Assembly (NCBI GenBank): GCA_964030785.1
Contig: OZ034974.1
Location: 49,238,355 to 49,302,354 of the forward strand
DNA: 64,000 bases
Reading direction: 5' to 3'
DNA from: Siderastrea siderea
Taxonomy: Eukaryota; Cnidaria; Anthozoa; Scleractinia; Rhizangiidae
Of this stretch, positions 23,501-32,500 are shown piece after piece. Within the stretch, counting starts at the first letter, position 1. Every line of letters starts with the position of its first letter. A program made the position numbers and the translations under genes. The notes beneath the pieces are model-generated. The model saw nothing but the letters and a program-made list of their open reading frames with translations. It was not told the DNA's origin and did no database searches.

Positions 23501-26500
23501 TAACTTTTCCTCCAAATTTCCATATTAAAAAAGAATATAAATAACACCGCAGGAAAGTGCTGCTCAGTAGCTTTCATTTAAATAGGTGATCTCACTTAGG
23601 TTTTCTTCCGTTCACTCAAAACGTAGAACCACCTTGTACAGCATAATAAACAGTACGACAGGAAAGTACTGAAAGTTTGAACTTCCTAGTACAACATAAC
23701 AAGCGTCACACGATTTTAGACAAGTTATGCCTTTGATGTCAATTAGGAATGCATCTTTTTGATACCACATTGTTGAATCTTGTTAGAAAAGAAAAGCGCT
23801 ACTTACACTTTTACCCGATATTTAAAGGAAACTATCTGATAAGCTGCTCATTTTAAAGAATCAGCTGAAAATGAAACTTAATCAATTGCATTTACGTGCA
23901 AAGAGGCTATATACAAAGGGCAGAGGAGGACAATTCTTTCGCGTGAGGAACATGCCTACATAACATGCGAGTGAAATCAGTTACTCCCTCGATACATATA
24001 CTACTATAAGCATTTTGCCCACAGAAACCATAAACCTATTATTATAATCCCTAAGCGGGACGTCAAGACCATACGAGGGGGATATCTTGCCAAATATGTT
24101 TGAGATGCTAGCACCAGAAGTTTTCAGTTTGTCGTTAAATCGGACTGTCTCTCAGTAGGTTGTTAAGTTGATTGGTATGTCGATTGCTGATCCTCTTCTT
24201 AAATTTAGCTGATAATCTAAGTTGTTGTATGATCCTTTTCCTTGATTGGCTTGCATTTGATCGTTAAACCTTCAAGCCCCAGTATCAACATGTATTTTCT
24301 CCTCATTGTTCCCCGTAATTTCTTATGGTAGGAATTAGGAGAATTTGCATAAACATCAAGACAATTTATCTTTGGTGATCACCTTCTTTATTCTCATGTC
24401 CTGTATTTTTGATCAAGTAGTGATATTGTAAGGAGAAATTAGATGCTTGTCACTATTGGGGCTTAAAGAGTTAAACCTATCTTACTTTTGTCAGGTGATA
24501 ATCTTCGGTTATGTGATCATAGCTCTCTCTTGACTCAAATTTAACGTCCATTTCTTATCGTCAGACAACACTGAATTGAGCAAATATACAACTTATTTTT
24601 CTATTACTGTTATGGTAATGAACGTTTCAACCGATAATTGTATGTCCAACTGTTCTGGGTAGTTTATCCATGCGAGAAGCAGTGTATTTATGATTAAGAT
24701 CACGTTGGGGTTTGTTTAAAACTTCAAGTTATATCCCTGTTTAAGTGTTTTGTGTATTGGTTGTTTTTTAAACATAAAGCTTGATTTTGTTAGGTATTTA
24801 GGGACTGCTTTTGTTTTCCCCATCCTACATGGCGTTTTCATTGCAATATGTTAATTAATTTGAGGTAATTTTGTTATTCAACGGCCCCATAAGCCGATCG
24901 TTTTGCAACAAACAGAGAATTATGATGTTAATTTTTTCAAGAATTAGTTTTCTCGAAATTAATTTCGCTAAGTGTTTCCAACACCCGTCACGTTATAGCA
25001 TATCAGTGTGTTTATAATCGAGCGATTCTTCTGTTTTGTTGATTGAGGAAAATACATTTAATACTGTACTCTACGAAGTATCTGGGCGTGTGCATCTGCT
25101 ACCGTAAATAAGTTAGGATGTTCTCTATACAGGGGATTATTTGGGGATTTTTAAAAGTAATTTTGAACTTGAAGGCAGTATCCAAGCAACTCAAAAACAG
25201 ATACAAAATGTCAGGTTTGTTCACAAAACCTGCTCTTTAAACATGCAACATTGAGCGGTCTGTCTACAGCTGGTGCCTTTGCAACATTTTACGGGCATTT
25301 TACGTGAAACTAAAAACTTGAACTTTGGAACAGCGTAAGTCAAAATGTTTAGAATTGTTACTTCGTGGAGTGTCGCGCGAGATGCGAGATACACGCGCGC
25401 GTAAAGGAGAAATAACTACGAGTGTTGTTTTCGCTACAATTCCGACAAATTACGAGAAAAAGAGAAATAGATTACAGCTGCGTAAAGCAAGTTGCCAAAT
25501 TTTATCTGCTGTGAAATAAAAGTGTTCCTTAAAACGGGTTTTCAAAGCAGGGCATTTAAATTTCCTAAAAGCAAACAATGGTCTGTGCGAGCGCCGTATG
25601 TTAAATTAAAATTAAATTCGATTTTAATTATTGTTTACACAGCAACAAAGCTTAGTTGTTCACAGAGGCTGATTTTTTAAAAAAAGAAAAGCACCAGAAC
25701 TGAATTTTTTCTTGAATTCCACGGTGTTTTTTAACAAAAAAAACGAAGAAAGATGGACGGAGAACCCTATTTGCATGATGTTGCATGTGGTTACATGTAG
25801 TAGTTTGTTTTTATAAATTCCGTAGACAGAGAATAAACTGGTTTGAAATATGAGATTATTTTGTAGATCTCTGAAGTGTTCAAAGAATTGGGGGCTTTAT
25901 AGGTGTGATCAATTGTAAAGGATGTCTTATTTGCTCTATTTTTCATAGTATACGCCTTTGCGGACCATAAAAATTGGGCCATTCTAGTCAAAATACTCAG
26001 CGCGTTCCGCTCATTATTTAGGAATGATTTTCATTATTCGGAAACGGATTGCATTATTGGAATCAAAATTCCATTTTCAAATTGAAGATTAAAATCTTCC
26101 AACGGTAGACTCGTTCGAAATAACGAATGTTGATTGGATTGTTACTTACATAAACCAAAAGTTCACACGCGAAATCCGAAACCGTTGGCGGCTGTTGGTT
26201 TCAGTCGGTTTGACATTACAGGGAATTTTTCTCAATTTTCAGGAACATTTCTTGTGCATTTACAGCAGACTTGTTTCTAAGAAATTATTCTTCACGGTTT
26301 TATAGCAACAGACTGCTTCTTCACTTTTAAAAGTATTTGCGATTAATATTTTGTTGAGTGAACACAAATCAAGTCAGATAGGTCAAGCCGCCAACAGTCT
26401 GCTAGCGACTTACACGTGAACATTCGCCTCATGTTAATAATAAACCAATCAGCATTCCTTATTTGGAACAAGGCTACCGTTGGGGGGGGGATAGAAGCGA

Positions 26501-29500
26501 GGCCTGGGACCGAGAAACGATGTTCTCACAACTTGCAAAGCGGTCCAGTCAAAACGTGGAGAGCGGTGTCCGTAATAATAAATATCAACCTCGTTCCCAG
26601 GGCCTTCTCCTCGTTCAAAATGGCGGTCGGAGAAACCCCTGGCCAAGGCTGCTGAAATACTCCAAGAATCGTGGAGTATTTTGTCACGTGACACACGATG
26701 AAATGGCTTTTTCGGAGATTGTTTCCAGCGTCTGGCGGCCCTGTTTGTTTTCTGCAATCGGAAACCGTTGTTCAAACAAAACGAAGTCAATTCATCGCGT
26801 TTACGCGACGAAATTCTAACGAATTTTTGGATCCACTTTAGCAGCCTTGGCCAGGGGTTTCTCCGACCGCCATTTTGAACGAGGAGAAGGCCCTGGGGAC
26901 GAGGTTGAATAAATATTTCCGATCGACAAAGCGATCAACTTATTCTGCTTATTTGGAATAGTTTTCAAAATTTATGTGTATTTTTTCGGGGAAAGTAAGT
27001 GGTGAGCGGCTAATCTCTCATGGAACTCACTGTCAGTTTCGTACAAGAGGATATTCGATGGAAGCGACATGGATGAAGACACTTCTGTTTTCGCATTGTC
27101 TTGTTTGTTGCAGTGGCGAGTGGATCAGCTGCGAGCTGTACAGCAGTCACGTTTCGCTTGTTTATTCTTGGAGAACAGGTTTGCGACAAACGTTTCAAAG
27201 TTGAATGCTAGAATTAGATAATTCAACGTAAATAAAATTCTCACCAAGAGAAAGCGCTTGAACTATTCAGGATTTTATTTCTTGTTCTCCGCGACGTAAT
27301 TTTGGTCTTTGTCTACCGCTCAACTGATGCATGTGATAAATTAAAATACTGTCAATGTTTCTTTTACATCTCATTCTGTAACAAGTTGATAGCATGAGAT
27401 TAGACAGTTATGGCTGTACTGGGTTTGCATGTTTTCCTCCAGTGTGGTCTAAATAAATTGCAACGAGAAATGTGCCAGAAAACATCGATGGAAATAAATT
27501 CAATCAAAACTGCTATAACCTAATGGAAACAATACCTTCGCACAAAATACGACTTTTATTATCAATAATCCAGTTGTGTGTTAACAAGATCATTTCACAG
27601 TTCAATACTTTGAACCCGATCCCAGTTTTTAACCCAGCTTCAAAAAATTCTATCTGAATCGAGCGCAGACTGGATTGATCGAAGCGCTACTGTTCTACTT
27701 TGCGATTAAAAAAATACGAGAGTAAACTTTTGTCTTCATAAGAAGCAAAGAGCACGAAAACAGGATAAAAGTGTAAAATACGATCAATTCGTCAATTACC
27801 TAATCGAAAGGACAAAGCCGAGTCCGCCGCCTTTGGCCGCCATAATTTTTCCCTTCAGCGTCCGAGTTCTGTTGGAACATGCAACATCTGCGCACGTGCA
27901 GGAGACATATCCGCTGACTAGAACCTCACAGATTGCTTTGCAAGTTGTGAGAACATCGTTTGGAATTCATTTAAGAGAATGTATGGGAAGTCGCTCCCCC
28001 CCCCCCCCCTGCAATATTCAATTTGAAAGTGGAATTTTGATTCCAATAAGGCAATCCGTTCCCGATTAATGAAAGTCATTCCCAAATAATAAGCGGAACG
28101 CGCTGAGTATTTTGACTATAAATGTTCAAAACTCAATTGAAACAACGAGTCACAGGCGAGTTGTTTCACAACCAAGACCGTGAAAAAATAGGGTCAATTT
28201 GTTTTAACAAAAACACGGAAAAATACGAGCGGAATGAAACGTCTCTTTGCACCCAAGACAGAGCAAAAGCCAGTGCAGTACGCGTTACCAATCTCTTCCG
28301 TTTTTTCTTCCATTTTATTGACTTTTTGTTCTTTGAAATATCTCCCAAATGTCCAGTTTGAAACTTGGCAGTTCTTAGAGAAATGGGGACAATTTAATCG
28401 TACGGGAAAAACTGCAAACTTCTCACGTGTTGTGTTACATATGACGTTAGTTTTTTATGGTCTACCTCTCATCGACAACAACGAAGAACAAATCAGCGCG
28501 CAGTAATTCTCGCAGTTTTTTTGTAAATTAACTTTGTCCCCTTCTTTCTCTCCAGTCCTTGGATGCAACCAGGGATGAAGCTTGGAAACGAGGGTCACCT
28601 AGGTGATTTTATCGATGGCCTGGGACCGAGTTTTTTGTAAAATTAACTTTGTCCCCTTCTTTCTCTCCAGTCCTTGGATGCAACCAGGGATAAAGCTTGG
28701 AAACGAGGGCCACCTTGGTGATTTTATCGATGGCCTGGGACCAGCGCAGATTGTGGGCCGTCAGGTTCTCGCCTCGCCATCCATGGGAGAGATACAGTTG
28801 GCGCTGTTCGACAGAAAAGGAATACTTGAGGTAGAAGTTATACGAGCCAAGGGTTTGTTACCGAAACCAGGATCAAAGATTCTTCCAGGTAAAGTACAGT
28901 CAAAGCTCTCGTAAGCGACCACCTCGGAAATTCGGAAAGGTGGTCGCAACTAAAGCTGGTCGCCTACGAGAATGGGCTCTCGCAAGCGACCACCTGATGA
29001 AACAATAGGGAGTGGTCGCTTGCAAGAGCTTTAAGCATATGTAACCTACTAATAGTATTGTAGTAATAATGAAAATAGTTTTTTTTTATTGCCATTACAG
29101 AAGAGGTGTGCGTATGATCCACCAGCGTTGTGTTATGTAACCTACTAATAGTATTGTAGTAATAATGAAAATAGTTTTTAGTTCGCAGTTGCTATAGCAA
29201 CTGAGAACTATTGGGGCTGTCCTGGCGTAAAGAGTCGTGTTAGTGTGTTAACTTTTTGGCAACAAGCCCACAAAGCCATTCAAAGTAGAATCCTTCGAGG
29301 TGTAATAGACAAGTTTTGAGGGGCTTTTAACCAAGTTTTGCGCAGTCTCTATGGATGAAGAATTAATCGGAGTGTTTGGATCCTCGAAAATATCGTAGAT
29401 TTTGATTTGCAAACACAACGCAGGAAGGAATCGGAAGGAAAAGTTTACTCAGGAGCATGTTAGGACTCGCTGGTCTTCAGTTTAGGTTGGCGTTCGCCAG

Positions 29501-32500
29501 CGGGTTAGGAACAGCTGGACGAGGAAAGAAATTGGTTGTTAAGTTTAGTTGCTGTCGAAAAGATGGCAAAGAAGTCTTTGTGTGTTGATGTTTCTGATCT
29601 ACAAGTGGAAACATTTCTTTATGCATATTAAGTTGTCTGGGGGAGATAATTGGTCATAATTAATGAAGTCCACGAAAGGCGATTGTGTACGGGTACGGGT
29701 TTAAGCTGTAAACTACCAAAAAATCATCCACACCTTACAGAGTTCAAGGACTTTATTGACAGAATTTAGTTTGAGTCTTATGTGGTTTACTTTGAGCTGA
29801 TAGATAGTGTATGCTGCTCGGAATTATCGGCCAGTCAGGATTTTCCCCGTACGTGCGTATTTAATAAATTTTAAAAATATTCCATGCATCATTGCCAGAA
29901 GAGTCCTGACTCTTTCCCGTTATTAAGCTCTCCAGAATCGACCGTTATTGAAGTTTTCTTGGTTTCTGTATTTCATGTCCGCAGTTTAGTTTCGTAGTTC
30001 CCACAGTTGAATGTATTCGTGGTTATGACATTGATGTGACGATTTACTCGTTATTCTGAACTTCCCAAATGATGTTTGTTCTGTGATGATCACCAGAAAG
30101 ATTCTTGAAATCCTTGTCATTAAGCTGGAAAAATGTTTTGTGTTTTCTCTCGCTTAGCCTTTTAGAACGATCATATTCGTGAGGTTTTCCTGACACGAAA
30201 GCTATTTAAATTTGATGTTCATAATTCAATTAGTAGAATGTTTACACAGGTGTAATGTTGGCATGATTTCTGACACGAAAGTAAAGTTTTGTCAATCACA
30301 AGTTTTTAAATAAACTGAAACAACTTATATACACGCAAAAACTAGTCGAACGTCTGTTTCTCTTTAATTATGTAAGTATTCTTCTACATTCATTCTGTTA
30401 TTACGAAAAAAAAAAGATTTCCCAGACTTATGATAGCATATTTCTTTTCAAATGCCGGACTACGTTTTCGTGGTCTCCCCGTTATTCTTTAATTTTGAGC
30501 TCCCTGTTACCTATTTAATGGTGACGCCCTCTATCATGCAACCAAATCCTGCTCCTGATAACACTGATATACACTGAACAACAAAGACAGCAGAGACAAA
30601 ATAGAAGTAACATCTAAAAAACAACTGCGAACTATCCGAACGGATCCGCTCGTTTTTTATTGCCATTACAGAAGAGGTGTGCGTACGATCCACCAGCGTT
30701 GTGTTATGTATTGCTCTAAACTTACCAAAAACTGAGTGCTTTTATAGAGGTGTTGACTCAGTGGTCCCTTTACGAGAACTTAAAAATAAAGGGAAAAACT
30801 AGTCGGTAATTTACGAAAGTGGTCGCGGTTGCTTACAGGAGCGGTTGCATACGAGAGCTTTTAATATCAGAATTTAAATGACAACTCAAACGGGGTTTAA
30901 CAATGCTGGTCGTAACTAGAGCTGGTCGCTTACGAGCGTGGTCGCAAGGAGAGCTTCAACTGTACCCACACTATGGTAATTTCCTTACTGAGTGTTTTCG
31001 TATCATTTTGGTATTATTCTCTCCAGGGACACTTCAGCAGTATCTGGTGTGCAAGGTAAAAAATGTCGGATGTCTAGCTGGGTTATGCGGTGAGAAAACT
31101 GTATTCATGAGACCTTTAAAAATTTTAACCTTCTCCTTTATTTTTAGCACCTTATGTTAAGGTGTACGTGATGGAGGGCAAGAGATGCTTGGTTAAGAAG
31201 AAAACTCGAACGGCGCGGCGGACGTTAGAACCCTTGTATCAACAACAATTAGAGTTTAAAGTAGAATTTACTGGCAAGACATTACAGGTAAGCAAACCTG
31301 CTTAGTTGTAATGAGGGGACCCCTTCCAGTACAATCAATTTCAGAATGCAGCCCCACCCCCCCAGGCCACAAAAAGGCTATTTTGTTACACCAAATCGAG
31401 TTGCATATGAAATCATAGCTTCGAGTTCAATTACAGAGATTGAATTTTTCCAGGATAATTGAACCACAGGTTGATGTGCAAATGACCAGGAAAAAAAGGA
31501 AAACAAAAAAGAAATAAAAACAGTAAAAAGTGCAATTTTTTTTCATCTACTTTGAGAACGCGAGCTTTCCAAATAACGCATTGATAGTATATTGCATCTT
31601 ATAACCCACGGATTAATTTTCTCGGGCGCTCATTGGATGAAACACATCACATGGTACAAAATCGGACAGCGGGTATCAGGCGATACCCGTCGTCCGATTT
31701 GATATCCATTGTCCGATTTTATTGACGAGGGAAAAACAAGAAAAGAAGTCGCTATTTCAGGTTTTAACTTTTCAGATCTATTCACAGTGTATTAAAATCG
31801 AGCAAACTAACCAGCTTGGATTTGTTTAGCTGCAAATATGCTGTGACCTTCACTGAATGTCTTCTCTTTACCACAGTAAAGCGTGTGCGTTGTAGAAATT
31901 GATTGGAGGGTTATAAAATGGCTTGTTGGTATATCGGAGGATAATGCCCTTGGCTGAAAGACGGTCCTCGAAATTTCACAGTTGCCCTCGAAGCCTCGGC
32001 CTACTGTTCATGTTTCGGACAGTCCTTTAGCCTCGGGCATTATTCTCCGATCTAGCAGCCGCCGGAAGGGGTTATTTGCTAAATATGCCTTAAGTAGGGA
32101 ACCAATCAGATCACAGAAAACTGCAATATCCTCTGGTGAGTATACTATAACACATAACCTCTTTCTTCAGCTGTTTGAAGCTGCTTTTATTGTTGAAGTT
32201 GTTTAAGCCTAACCCACTTTGAAAGGTAAAATTCCTCCAGTAATAAGCCCCTCACAGGTCTCCTGTGCCTAAATAGCGACTCTTCTATCGCAGGTCATCG
32301 TATGGGGCGACTACGGACGCATGGACAGAAAGGTTTTCATGGGCGTTGTTCAGATTTTACTCGACGAGTTAGACCTTAGCAATCTAGTTATCGGTTGGTA
32401 CAAACTGTTCTCTACGTCATCCATGTGTGACCCACCCCTCCCCTCGTCTCCGCTGGGTGTTTCGCCGAAAAAGTCCCCAGGCCCCTCCCCGCGGGCGTCA

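Larger units (their letters stand above)
19470..28670. other. 9.2-kb RIM intron with repeats and candidate internal promoter
   Basis: The largest intron. It holds 106-bp repeats (19990-20066 reversed, 20606-20728, array 22190-22770, 23545-23672), a candidate alternative first exon at 23242, a TTAA-ended MITE at 24262, a 2.1-kb TA-flanked element at 25987-28116 with a nested MITE, and the duplicated acceptor just before the next exon. Confidence 0.7.

Noticed and set aside
28556..28640. A real extra C2B exon (first copy of the duplication)
   Set aside because: It has no donor and reaches an in-frame TAA. It is best read as a duplicated decoy acceptor rather than a coding exon.
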